This document shows positions 36,923-45,107 of a stretch of 45,194 bases of DNA, one piece after another. Source of the DNA: Candidatus Zhuqueibacterota bacterium (GTDB lineage Bacteria > Zhuqueibacterota > Zhuqueibacteria > Thermofontimicrobiales > Thiofontviventaceae). Both the position numbers and the translations under genes were made by a program. The notes under the pieces were generated by a model that did no database searches, was not told where the DNA came from, and saw nothing but the letters and a program-made list of their open reading frames with translations. Where the stretch lies: NCBI GenBank assembly GCA_016926625.1, contig JAFGOE010000119.1, positions 1 to 45,194 on the forward strand. Direction: 5' to 3'. How positions within the stretch are numbered: the first letter of the stretch is position 1; each line of letters starts with the position of its first letter.

Positions 36923-37348
36923 ATGAAACAAATCATGAGTGTTTTAGTAATCGAAGACCATGAAGATTGGCGAGAACAGCTTAAGGAATATTTGGAAGAA
37001 GAGGGATTCCATGTCCAGGTCGCCGATGATCTTGAGACTGGTTTGGAAAAATTACATCATCATGTGTACTCATTAATTACAGTCGATCTGCAGTTAGATG
37101 AAAGCACAAAAGTAGCCAATAATTACGAAGGTTGGACTATTTTAGAGGAAGTGATCAAACAAGGTAAAGGGCGAAGCATTCCGACAATTGTCATTACCGG
37201 ATTTGATAAAGACTACAAAGAGCTGAAAGATATTAAAAAGAAATATGGAACATACCATATTTTTAAGAAAGAATTTAACAGAGATGAATTCATAGAAAAA
37301 GTAAAGATGGCGACTGGTTATTCAGAACTAAATTACGAAAGCGAATAA
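36923..37348 (+). CDS. stand-alone response-regulator receiver protein (DtcB-like position)
   Basis: 141 residues, a single CheY-like receiver with no output domain. The acidic pair is Glu11/Asp12 in VIEDHED, the phospho-acceptor Asp55 in ITVDLQL, the switch Thr92 in IVITG, and the conserved Lys at 115/116 in FKKE. It starts 24 bp after the kinase with GGGAG as ribosome-binding site and ends 19 bp before the receiver-TIR gene. In Detocs systems a free receiver of this kind acts as a phosphate buffer that prevents accidental firing of the effector; applying that role here is inference. Alternatively it is an intermediate in a phosphorelay. Confidence 0.88.
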   Translation: MKQIMSVLVIEDHEDWREQLKEYLEEEGFHVQVADDLETGLEKLHHHVYSLITVDLQLDESTKVANNYEGWTILEEVIKQGKGRSIPTIVITGFDKDYKELKDIKKKYGTYHIFKKEFNRDEFIEKVKMATGYSELNYESE

Positions 37349-37367
37349 TCGAGAGGAGTACAACCCT

Positions 37368-38237
37368 ATGGTGAGATCTAAAAAAAATGTCAATATTATC
37401 ATTGTGGATGATGAAGAGGATTGGTTGAATGAATTTAAGGAATGGATCATAGACGCCTTTGACTATAACGTAGAGATCTATAATTCATTTTCAAAAGCCG
37501 AAGAAAGGTTATCCAAAAATATACCGTATGATCTGGCGATTATCGATATATACCCTGAAAAAACATACACCAAAAATGGTCTTGAACTGGCAGAATTCGT
37601 GAAAAAAGTAAGAAATGTTCCCGTAATAATTGTGACGGGTACTAAAAATGATTTTGTTAAAAATATCAGGCAATCGTTTACCAGTATTAAAGTGAATAAC
37701 TTCTTTTTTAAGAAGGAAGATACAAGATTGCATTTTATTAAATTTGTCAGTGATGCTTTAAAAGATATAGATGGAACAGCCTCTGCTGATGCAGAACAGG
37801 GAAAACCTTCAAGGTCGATTGACAATAATAAAATTTTCATTGGTCATGGTCACTCCTCCGTCTGGAGGGAATTAAAGGATTTTCTACAAGATGATCTGCA
37901 ACTCGAATATGAAGAATTCGATCGAAAATCGGTGGCCGGCAAGACAGTTACTAAACGATTGGAAGAAATGCTTGACGATTGTAATTTTGCACTTATCATA
38001 TTGACTGCCGAGGATCCACACGATGACGGCAGGCTGCATGCTAGAGAAAACGTAATTTATGAACTGGGACTTTTCCAGGGCAGATTAGGAATGGATAAAG
38101 CAATAATTCTCCTGGAAGATGGATGCAAAGAGTTTTCTAACATTTCCGGACAAATTCAAATCCGATTTTCGCAAGGTAATATAAGTGCTGTTTTTCATAA
38201 AATAGAGAAGGTACTCAAACGCGAGAAAATAATTTAA
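37368..38237 (+). CDS. receiver domain fused to TIR-like nucleotide-binding domain (DtcC-like effector)
   Basis: 289 residues. The receiver (about 8-130) has Asp14/Asp15 in IIVDDEED, phospho-acceptor Asp60 in LAIIDIY, Thr90 and Lys115/116. A linker (131-152) leads to a TIR-like domain (about 154-284) of the predicted nucleotide-binding family (PF10137 type): KIFIGHGHS at 155-163, GKTVTKRLEE, DDCNFALIILTAEDP, then HARENVIYELGLFQGRLG with Glu232 as candidate catalytic residue, and a C-terminal ISGQIQIRF segment. Relatives of this fold include the TIR domain of TIR-STING (CBASS) effectors, which degrade NAD+. GAGAGGAG lies 9 bases before the ATG. The predicted mechanism is phosphotransfer to Asp60 triggering the TIR-like domain, possibly NAD+ loss and growth arrest. 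Enzyme activity is not proven by sequence. Confidence 0.87.
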   Translation: MVRSKKNVNIIIVDDEEDWLNEFKEWIIDAFDYNVEIYNSFSKAEERLSKNIPYDLAIIDIYPEKTYTKNGLELAEFVKKVRNVPVIIVTGTKNDFVKNIRQSFTSIKVNNFFFKKEDTRLHFIKFVSDALKDIDGTASADAEQGKPSRSIDNNKIFIGHGHSSVWRELKDFLQDDLQLEYEEFDRKSVAGKTVTKRLEEMLDDCNFALIILTAEDPHDDGRLHARENVIYELGLFQGRLGMDKAIILLEDGCKEFSNISGQIQIRFSQGNISAVFHKIEKVLKREKII

Positions 38238-38668
38238 ATAACATCTTTACCTAAAAATTCATTACCCTGGGTAAAATTCATTTTTATATATATGAAAATT
38301 TTCTATGGGTGACACCTGTTGGTTTGAATATATCAAATCAGATTTTTAATAAATCGACGTCTAAATAATGCGCCTTACCCCACTCTTTCTAAACCTCTTC
38401 GGCCCTTGCCCGAACTTCTCCGTGCATAACCTCGTAAAATAAGATGGGTAATTGACTTATTCTTTTAAAAAAAAAGAATTGTTTTTCAAATATATTATGT
38501 TATTATACTAACATCACTTTTTGTCATCAGCCTATATCGCATCATTTGAAAAGGTTGTTTGTGGTAACAGTTCTCTTCTAAAGGTTTGAACGTAGCATCA
38601 TGTATGCGATATTTATTCAACAATATTCTGATAATCAATTTACTCAACATTACTATGAAAGTAAGAGA
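38238..38668 (+). other. intergenic region after the two-component operon
   Basis: No supported gene. A weak hairpin TTACC / GGTAA near 38262-38274, followed by AT-rich sequence ending in TTTTT, may end the operon transcript. A more GC-rich patch (about 38385-38440) in otherwise AT-rich DNA has no recognisable identity. The frame open from 38600 to the next gene is an extension without a signal peptide. Confidence 0.4.
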
Positions 38669-39355
38669 ATGAAAAAGTTAGTCTTAGGGATAATGATTAT
38701 TTGGCCTATGGTCATATATGGCCAGAATTTACAGCTTCACTATGACGGAACCGGTGGTATTCACAGCGATTCGCCGAGTAGGGATTTTGTTACCGCTACG
38801 TTTGATTTTTACAAGATGGATGATCATGGTTCCGGTTGGTGGTTTGTCGACTTCGACTTTAATGATCATAGTGAGATTAGTTTAGCCTACGTCGAGATCG
38901 CACGCGATCAGATATTCGGCACATTCCCCTTAAGAGCCCATGTCGAATTCAACGGCGGCTTATTTAATGGAGGAGTCATCAATAATTGGTACCACATCGG
39001 AGCCATGAAACCGTTTACTATCCAGGATTTCTACTTTGATGTCGCATTGATGTACAGTTACAAAACGAAAAGCAATAAGCATGACGATATGAAATTTTCG
39101 ATCAATTATAGTTACGATTTATGCAACGGTCGCGTTTCAATGATTGGATTCTTCAATATATGGACTCAGGACACCGCGATGAACAGTTCGACCGGGACGG
39201 GAAAGACAATCTGCCTGTTTAGCGAACCGCAATTCTGGTATAACATCAACCGATCGTTCTCCGTAGGATCTGAACTCGAATTGAGCCACAATTACCTCTT
39301 CGACGTAAAAGGCCTGCAGCTCTATCCCACACTTGCGGTGAGGTATTTTTTTTAA
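38669..39355 (+). CDS. DUF5020-family outer-membrane protein (Tsx-like channel)
   Basis: 228 residues from the ATG at 38669, which begins a signal peptide (MKKLVLGIMIIWPMVIYGQ). The frame upstream to 38600 has no such feature. The mature part is a small beta-barrel with typical DUF5020 segments: NLQLHYDGTG, SGWWFVDFDFND, ISLAYVEIARD, HVEFNGG, LFSEPQFWYNINRSFSVGSE and a terminal aromatic residue (YFF). The family resembles nucleoside-specific Tsx channels of the outer membrane. It stands alone. The family call is from memory of the motif pattern. Confidence 0.8.
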   Translation: MKKLVLGIMIIWPMVIYGQNLQLHYDGTGGIHSDSPSRDFVTATFDFYKMDDHGSGWWFVDFDFNDHSEISLAYVEIARDQIFGTFPLRAHVEFNGGLFNGGVINNWYHIGAMKPFTIQDFYFDVALMYSYKTKSNKHDDMKFSINYSYDLCNGRVSMIGFFNIWTQDTAMNSSTGTGKTICLFSEPQFWYNINRSFSVGSELELSHNYLFDVKGLQLYPTLAVRYFF

Positions 39356-39393
39356 AGATTGTGGTGGAGCAGGATCAAGTTCATTGTAGACAG

Positions 39394-39913
39394 CCCCTGC
39401 ATCAGTCTCCCCCTTGTGAAGGGGGAACAAGGGGGATGTAGGAGATGGCTGGCTTGGCGGGGAGCATTGAAATGATGTGGTTCGATAACGCTGATGTGAG
39501 AATCCTCAACTCCATGTACTATCCCGACATCCCCCTGAATCCCCCTTCAAAAGGGGGACTTGTTGCGATGCGTATGTGTTAGCCAGTGCTGCTTCGTGGT
39601 GGTATTAGATTGCGTTTTGTGCATGTAGCCCCTGCATCAGTCTCCCCCTTGTGAAGGGGGAACAAGGGGGATGTAGGAGATGGCAGGCTTGGCGGGGAGC
39701 GTTGAAATAATGTGATACGATAACGTTGATGTGAGAATCCTCAACTCCGTCTACTATCCCGACATCCCCCTGAATCCCCCTTCAAAAGGGGGACTTGTTT
39801 TGGTGCGTATGTGTTAGCTAATGTTGCTTCGTGGTGGTATTAGATTGCGTTTTGTGCATGTAGTGCCTGCATCAGTCGCCCCCTTGTGAAGGGGGAACAA
39901 GGGGGATGTAGGA
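39394..39913 (+). repeat. 235-bp tandem repeat, two copies and a partial third
   Basis: Copy 1 is 39394-39628, copy 2 39629-39863, and a truncated third 39864-39913. Copies 1 and 2 differ at only a few bases. Each full copy contains a left block with CCCCCTTGTGAAGGGGG and ACAAGGGGGATGT, and, about 95 bp on, an inverted block with ACATCCCCCTGAATCCCCC and AAAAGGGGGACTTGTT. A copy can therefore fold into a long hairpin. Blocks of this AGGGGGA type are frequent dispersed repeats in many genomes. No coding function seen. It lies between convergent genes. Confidence 0.85.
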
Positions 39914-40135
39914 TCTTAACACTCATACTGATAACAAACACTAAAAAACTAAAGACCATGCCACCGCAAAAATCACCTTCTAAGCAGTAAGGATGTAGGG
40001 ATTGCCACTTATATATAAAACAACATCCAAAACAAACAACGACATCATACCGCAAGCCACATCTCACCTGGAGAATATACGCCTGAAATCCTCACCTACT
40101 CTCAATGCTCAACCAATCGCTAAATAATCACCCAC

Positions 40136-41554
40136 CTACACAGCTGCCGCATCCTCCCCCATCGCCTCGCGTCGCTCCTTGAGTTCATCCGTTATTACCT
40201 TCACCTTCTTATCATGTAACGGGTAAAAAATAGAGATAATCACGGCAGCGATTCCCAGCGCAGCCGGGATGATTGTAAACAGCGATATCAAACCCCTTAG
40301 ACTCTCTGCCGATTGTGCCTGATTTGGCTGGAAACCTACCTGAGACATCAGAGTGAGCGCCACGAAAGCGCCAAAGGCCCAGCCAAATTTCTGCGACATC
40401 GTCGATGCCGAGAAGACCAGACCCGTAGCCCGGCGTTTATTCTTCCACTCGGCGTAATCCGCCGTATCCGCGTACATCGCCCACAGCAATACGCTGAGCG
40501 GACCACCGGTCATCGAACCCGTGATTTGAAAGATAAAGATCCACAGCAGATGCTTCGCGCTAAGCAAATAGACGATGCCTGTGCTGAAAATCGCGACCAG
40601 GAAAATGATAATAAACGCTTTCTTCTTACCAATTTGCCTGGCGAACCAGCTCACCAGCAACACCCCGATAAACGCCGAAATTTGACCGATCGTGTTATAC
40701 GCCGAGGTCAAGGTTTCAAAATCGTAGGTACTAATTTTTCGGAATGGCAATGATAATTCCTGTGCCCCGATCACATACTTGAAGTAATGGACGGTCACAC
40801 TGCTCTTCACTGCCACGAACAGGATAAACGTGATCGTCGTGGCAAGGAGCACAAGCCACGGCACGTTGGTCACCAGTTCATATAAATCTTTCTTCACTGA
40901 TGATTTCTGTGTCTTTGGTGGTTGCACGCGTTCTTTGGTGCCCATAAATGCAATCAGGAAAAATATGACCGCAGCTATGCCGTAAATGACAAACGTAAGC
41001 TGCCAACCTCGCGCCGCATTTCCTCCCCCTAACGTCTTAACCATCGGAAGGAGAGTCGCCGAGACGATGATGCCCGCAGAAAATGCAAACAGAAATTTAA
41101 TTGAGGAGACCGTCGTACGTTCATCAGAATTTGGGGATATGACGCCTAGCAGTGCTGTGTAAGGAATGTTTATGGCCGTATACAACATCATAATGAGTAT
41201 AAACGTGGTATACGCCCAGATCATCTTACCGGTCATCCCAAAATCGGGCACCGTGAACGTCAAGACGCCGACGACCGCAAACGGTACACAAAGCCACAGC
41301 ATATACGGCCGAAATTTACCCCAGCGAGTTTTGGTACGATCCGCGATCATTCCCATCATCGGATCGTTAACGCCGTCCCAGATCCGACTGACCAGGAACA
41401 TGGTCGCAGCGGCGCTTGCTGGGATCAGAAATACATCGGTATAGAAATACGTAAAATAAAGCATAAAAGTCTGCCAATAAAGAACCGAGGCAAGATCACC
41501 AAATCCGTAACTGATCTTCTCCTTCAATGAGAGCTTTCCGAACTGAACGTTCAT
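40136..41554 (-). CDS. GPH-family (MelB-type) sugar:cation symporter
   Basis: 472 residues, about 12 membrane helices. The family hallmark is present: RIWDGVNDPMMGMIADRT followed by RWGKFRPY, the helix 2/loop 2-3 region containing the cation-site Asp residues in MelB. Further family segments are IPYTALLGVISPN with DERT, and ATGLVFSASTMSQKFGWAFG. GPH transporters import glycosides, pentosides or hexuronides with Na+ or H+; the substrate is undetermined. A GAGGAG ribosome-binding site precedes the ATG. No sugar-catabolic gene is adjacent, and gaps on both sides contain repeats or debris. Confidence 0.92.
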   Translation of the reverse strand: MNVQFGKLSLKEKISYGFGDLASVLYWQTFMLYFTYFYTDVFLIPASAAATMFLVSRIWDGVNDPMMGMIADRTKTRWGKFRPYMLWLCVPFAVVGVLTFTVPDFGMTGKMIWAYTTFILIMMLYTAINIPYTALLGVISPNSDERTTVSSIKFLFAFSAGIIVSATLLPMVKTLGGGNAARGWQLTFVIYGIAAVIFFLIAFMGTKERVQPPKTQKSSVKKDLYELVTNVPWLVLLATTITFILFVAVKSSVTVHYFKYVIGAQELSLPFRKISTYDFETLTSAYNTIGQISAFIGVLLVSWFARQIGKKKAFIIIFLVAIFSTGIVYLLSAKHLLWIFIFQITGSMTGGPLSVLLWAMYADTADYAEWKNKRRATGLVFSASTMSQKFGWAFGAFVALTLMSQVGFQPNQAQSAESLRGLISLFTIIPAALGIAAVIISIFYPLHDKKVKVITDELKERREAMGEDAAAV

Positions 41555-42071
41555 TGGATTCTCCTCTTTGTGGAATTATCATATTTTATTAGAGATGAAT
41601 TATACTGTAGAAACAGCGGTGTTTTTTTCATAATAATATATATTGGCTGATAACTATTTCCAAATAAAATTTTCAATAAATAAAGTATGGAAATTTTCTA
41701 ATCGCTTAATATATTATGCATCACCTTTCTCGTGCATTACACCCTTTGCACATAATATCATAACAAAACAAAATCCGAATGGTAACATGATTTTTATATT
41801 TGATGATTGAATTTCGCATCATACATTCTTTAATTAAGATATAAACTATTTTAAATTAAATCAATAACAAAAACGAAGCAGTTACTGCCAAAGAATGTTG
41901 TCATCGACAGAGTGAATGGTTTGCTATTCAAAGTCGGCTTAAATGAAGATATATTAGACAGGTTTCGCATAACCCAGATTGCAAGCTCAGCTCAGTCCAT
42001 CGATCTCCAGCATAATCTTATAGTTTTTCTGGATTGTATGGCACATGACAATGCAAATGGCAGGATATTGA
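41555..42071 (+). other. intergenic region with decayed sequence
   Basis: AT-rich near the symporter start, where its promoter must lie (a TATAAT on the minus strand at 41604-41599 lacks a matching -35). A stop-free stretch on the plus strand from about 41851 to 42080 has no plausible start signal and no recognised family, and looks like gene debris. Confidence 0.4.
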
Positions 42072-42347
42072 AATTCTGATATTGAATCATTTGTTCCTGC
42101 TTTGATTGGAACCTTTTTCGCACGGTTTATTTTTACCTGGCTGTACAATAGGACAAAAGTAGGAATTTTATCGGCTATATTATTGCACGCTTCAGCTATT
42201 ATGTGTTTTGCATTCTTACCGGTTACTCATGTTTATATGGTACTGGAAGCTCTCTTGGCCATCATAATTATCATTGGTAGCCAGATGTGGATGAAATTGT
42301 CCGACGATAGCCCGACAGTTTTTAAAAAAATCATGAAGAATGCCTGA
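42072..42347 (+). pseudogene. remnant of a CPBP (CAAX-like) intramembrane metalloprotease, C-terminal part
   Basis: The frame is open from 42072 after a stop codon. It encodes about 91 residues whose middle, FARFIFTWLYNRTKVGILSAILLHASA, matches the last motif of CPBP (Abi/CAAX protease-like) membrane proteins, normally preceded by an EExxxR and an FxxxH motif. Those catalytic motifs are absent here and were not found upstream in other frames. One more membrane helix follows. No ribosome-binding site precedes the TTG at 42102. I read it as a truncated gene; a functional small membrane protein is less likely. Confidence 0.6.
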
Positions 42348-42603
42348 CGAATAGGAATTCAATACGATCGTTTACCACGAAACAGCAACAGTATGGATCC
42401 GCCCGGAAGAGGACGAATCTTCCTTCCGTTAAAAAACCAACAATTTGAATTCGGGGTTGAAAATGGTCCTAAAAAGTGCTATATTATTTTTTGAGAAATA
42501 CATAAATACACATTTACATCAATAAGCATGTTTCGCATAGCTATACGTTACTCATGTGCGGTGTTAGCTGGATTATGCTGAAATAATTAAAAGTGAAAAT
42601 ATT

Positions 42604-43380
42604 ATGAAATATTTCGCATCATTCATATTTCTTTCTTTATTTTTAGTAACTATTTTTGATTTGTCTGCCCAGGATTCTCCTAATCAAAGACTAATATTTC
42701 CCCATGGTATCTCACTTGAATACGGTATTGGAGGCTATGCTCATACAGACGAGTATATTTCCAAAGAAAAATTTTCGGGTAACCTTCCGTACTATAAGGC
42801 GAGCTTTATAAATTATCACGAAAAATATTTATATCAGATCGGAATTGAGTTTAGATCCGCTTCAGATATAAAAAATTACAATGTGAGCGCAGAAGTTTAT
42901 CAATTTTCCTTGAACCAGGGATTTCTTTATCCGCTCCCTGAGTTTCATTTGCTCTCTAAAAAAGCATATGCTTACATTGGTCCGTCTACCGAAGTATTTA
43001 TCTATTCAAACGTGCTAAATATAGCCGTTTCCGGTTTTGATTATGCACAATCATATGCAGGACTATTCTCACTCGGGTTGAATTCTGCACTCATTTATCC
43101 ATTATCAGACAATTTTTATATTGAGACCTCTCTGAATTTCGATGTTTTATCACTTGGTTTTCGGATGGTAGACCTTGAGGAAAATGATGAATCTCCAGTT
43201 AAGCCATTAACACTATTTTCAGGTACTAATGGTGCATTTAAACTAGGAATTAGATATTATCTGTCACATAAATGGTCAGTGAAAGCTTCCTATTTATTCG
43301 CTGCGACAAGAATAAGCTCCTGGGAGCCACTCTATGCGGCGAGTGATAACCTTGTTTTTACAATAACGTATGGATTATAA
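42604..43380 (+). CDS. predicted outer-membrane beta-barrel protein
   Basis: 258 residues. A signal peptide ends at LSAQ (about residue 22). The mature part is made of amphipathic strands with alternating aromatic residues (e.g. LEYGIGGYAHTDEYI, FYIETSLNFDVLSLGFRM, FKLGIRYYLSHKWSVKASYLF) and ends in YGL, as in small outer-membrane barrels. The start has a weak AAGTGAAAA ribosome-binding region. The 3' end overlaps the S41-peptidase gene by 11 bp, so the two are coupled. Function not recognised. Confidence 0.75.
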   Translation: MKYFASFIFLSLFLVTIFDLSAQDSPNQRLIFPHGISLEYGIGGYAHTDEYISKEKFSGNLPYYKASFINYHEKYLYQIGIEFRSASDIKNYNVSAEVYQFSLNQGFLYPLPEFHLLSKKAYAYIGPSTEVFIYSNVLNIAVSGFDYAQSYAGLFSLGLNSALIYPLSDNFYIETSLNFDVLSLGFRMVDLEENDESPVKPLTLFSGTNGAFKLGIRYYLSHKWSVKASYLFAATRISSWEPLYAASDNLVFTITYGL

Positions 43381-44389
43381 TTTAAAAAATTGGTTATTGC
43401 TACCTATTTTCCTTTTAATATTCTTTGTTTCATCCTGTACAGATCTTTTGGTAACATCACCCGAGACGAATAAAAATGTCGAAGATTTTGAAGCAGCATG
43501 GAACAGAATAAATGATGTATATCCATACCTTGAGTTTAAGAAGATTAATTGGGATTCAATCTATAATCTATATCATCCGCGAGCTGAAAATGCAAGGGGA
43601 GATGAATTCTACCTGGTGTTGCGTGATTTTCTAGCTGAGTTGAAGGATGGTCACGTTTATTATCGGACGAAAGGAGGCGGAGAGGTATATCCGTACTATC
43701 CTCAACGCCACCGGAAAGATCGCCATGCCTATAGTCCGTTTGTAGTAAGAAGATATTTTGACAAAGAGCTTCGACTGACACAAAGCGGCACAGTTGAATA
43801 TGAAATTTTACCCGGAAACGTCGGTTATGTATTTATTTCCGATTTCCACAAAAATTATTTAACGGATGAATTCCCGGCAGTGCTGGAATATTTAAAGAAT
43901 ACAAAAGGATTGATACTCGATATACGGCAAAAGCGTGGTGGCGATTACCAGAACATTGAAGCGGTTATAACACGGTTCTTAACCCAACCGCTTGCCAGGA
44001 ATGATGCGTATACATATGGTATAAAATGGGTATTGCCTCCGTTCCAGCCACAGGGACCATTTCAATACACTAATCCTGTCGTCGTGTTAATAAATGGTTC
44101 AACCTTTAGTGCCGGCGAATTTACGACAGAAATCTTAAAGCAATTACCACATGTAACAGCAGTTGGCGATACCACTGGTGGGGGTTCAGTCGGTGGAGGT
44201 GATGAGAGCCTTTATTATTTACCAAGCGGAAAATCGATCAGTATTGGATTTATCGATATCAGGCGTTATGATGGACTTCCCTGGGAATGGCTCGGTATCG
44301 CACCGGATGTCCGGATCGAACAAACTGAAGCAGACATTATTGCGGGAAGAGACAAACAACTGGAATATGCAATTGAACTATTGAGATAA
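43370..44389 (+). CDS. S41-family serine peptidase, predicted lipoprotein
   Basis: 339 residues. The lipobox FVSSC puts the lipidated Cys at residue 23. The S41 fold is recognisable by GNVGYVFISDF, GLILDIRQKRGG and the active-site segment NGSTFSAGEF with Ser247 as likely nucleophile, followed by VGDTTGGG and GIAPDV. An N-terminal helical domain (about 35-95, ending LKDGHV) matches tail-specific protease-like enzymes, but the usual PDZ insert is missing or very short. The ATG lies inside the end of the barrel-protein gene (11-bp overlap) without its own ribosome-binding site, which suggests translational coupling. Predicted site of action: periplasmic face of a membrane or cell surface. Confidence 0.85.
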   Translation: MDYNLKNWLLLPIFLLIFFVSSCTDLLVTSPETNKNVEDFEAAWNRINDVYPYLEFKKINWDSIYNLYHPRAENARGDEFYLVLRDFLAELKDGHVYYRTKGGGEVYPYYPQRHRKDRHAYSPFVVRRYFDKELRLTQSGTVEYEILPGNVGYVFISDFHKNYLTDEFPAVLEYLKNTKGLILDIRQKRGGDYQNIEAVITRFLTQPLARNDAYTYGIKWVLPPFQPQGPFQYTNPVVVLINGSTFSAGEFTTEILKQLPHVTAVGDTTGGGSVGGGDESLYYLPSGKSISIGFIDIRRYDGLPWEWLGIAPDVRIEQTEADIIAGRDKQLEYAIELLR

Positions 44390-44658
44390 TTAGAAATTAG
44401 AATTCATATTTAGTCTGCACGTCAGCATTTCAGCATTATCGTGCCCAGAAAAATAATGATCGATTGCGTTCACGATAAATAAATTTCATCAAAATACTCA
44501 GATTAAAATTATCGGTTCGTCAATATGTGTGTTGATCTATTAGCTGCCATTAATTATTATGGTCATTATTAAAATCTTTCCCCGAAATTTTTTTTACTAC
44601 AATTTGAATAACGATTTATAAAGATTTCTCGATTCTCGATTACCATAAATGGTATAAG

Positions 44659-45105
44659 TCAAATATCCTTTTCGACTTTCTTGTGTCCTAAATACGCAAA
44701 TAAACCATAAACAAGCATGAACAGTCCACAGATCACAAGAACAATAACTAGTTTGACCAGGGCGGCTTCGATAGAGAGAGGCTGATCTAATAACACGTTA
44801 TATTTGAATAACGTAAAAAGAAATCCGACTGTAACAAAAACTAAATAGATTAAAAATAACGTCCTTACTCTTATTTTGGGGAATGATATACCACCTAAAT
44901 ATAATATCGCTGAAATTGTGACGACGACATTAAACACCAAAAGATTTGCAATATCCGAAAATTCATTTACTTGTTGATGTAATACAAACTGTCTGTAGAT
45001 GAGTATAAAAGATAGTATAAGAATGTTGATGAAATAAATAATAGTACAGACTTTTCTGATCGTATTTAGGTTACGCTCATCAAGATTTTTATTAAAGGTG
45101 TTCAT
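44659..45105 (-). CDS. four-helix membrane protein, unknown function
   Basis: 148 residues from the ATG at 45105; the frame continues to 45174, but that extension is translated from the end of the insertion element. Four membrane helices are predicted (about residues 18-36, 52-72, 82-102, 114-136), with a basic C-terminus (GHKKVEKD). No family recognised. Only two bases separate the start codon from the predicted end of the insertion element at 45108, so its original promoter has been displaced or replaced. Confidence 0.6.
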   Translation of the reverse strand: MNTFNKNLDERNLNTIRKVCTIIYFINILILSFILIYRQFVLHQQVNEFSDIANLLVFNVVVTISAILYLGGISFPKIRVRTLFLIYLVFVTVGFLFTLFKYNVLLDQPLSIEAALVKLVIVLVICGLFMLVYGLFAYLGHKKVEKDI

Positions 45106-45107
45106 AA

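Noticed and set aside
39840-40067. 75-codon minus-strand frame near the 235-bp repeat
   Set aside because: Partly made of repeat sequence, no ribosome-binding site or recognisable domain.
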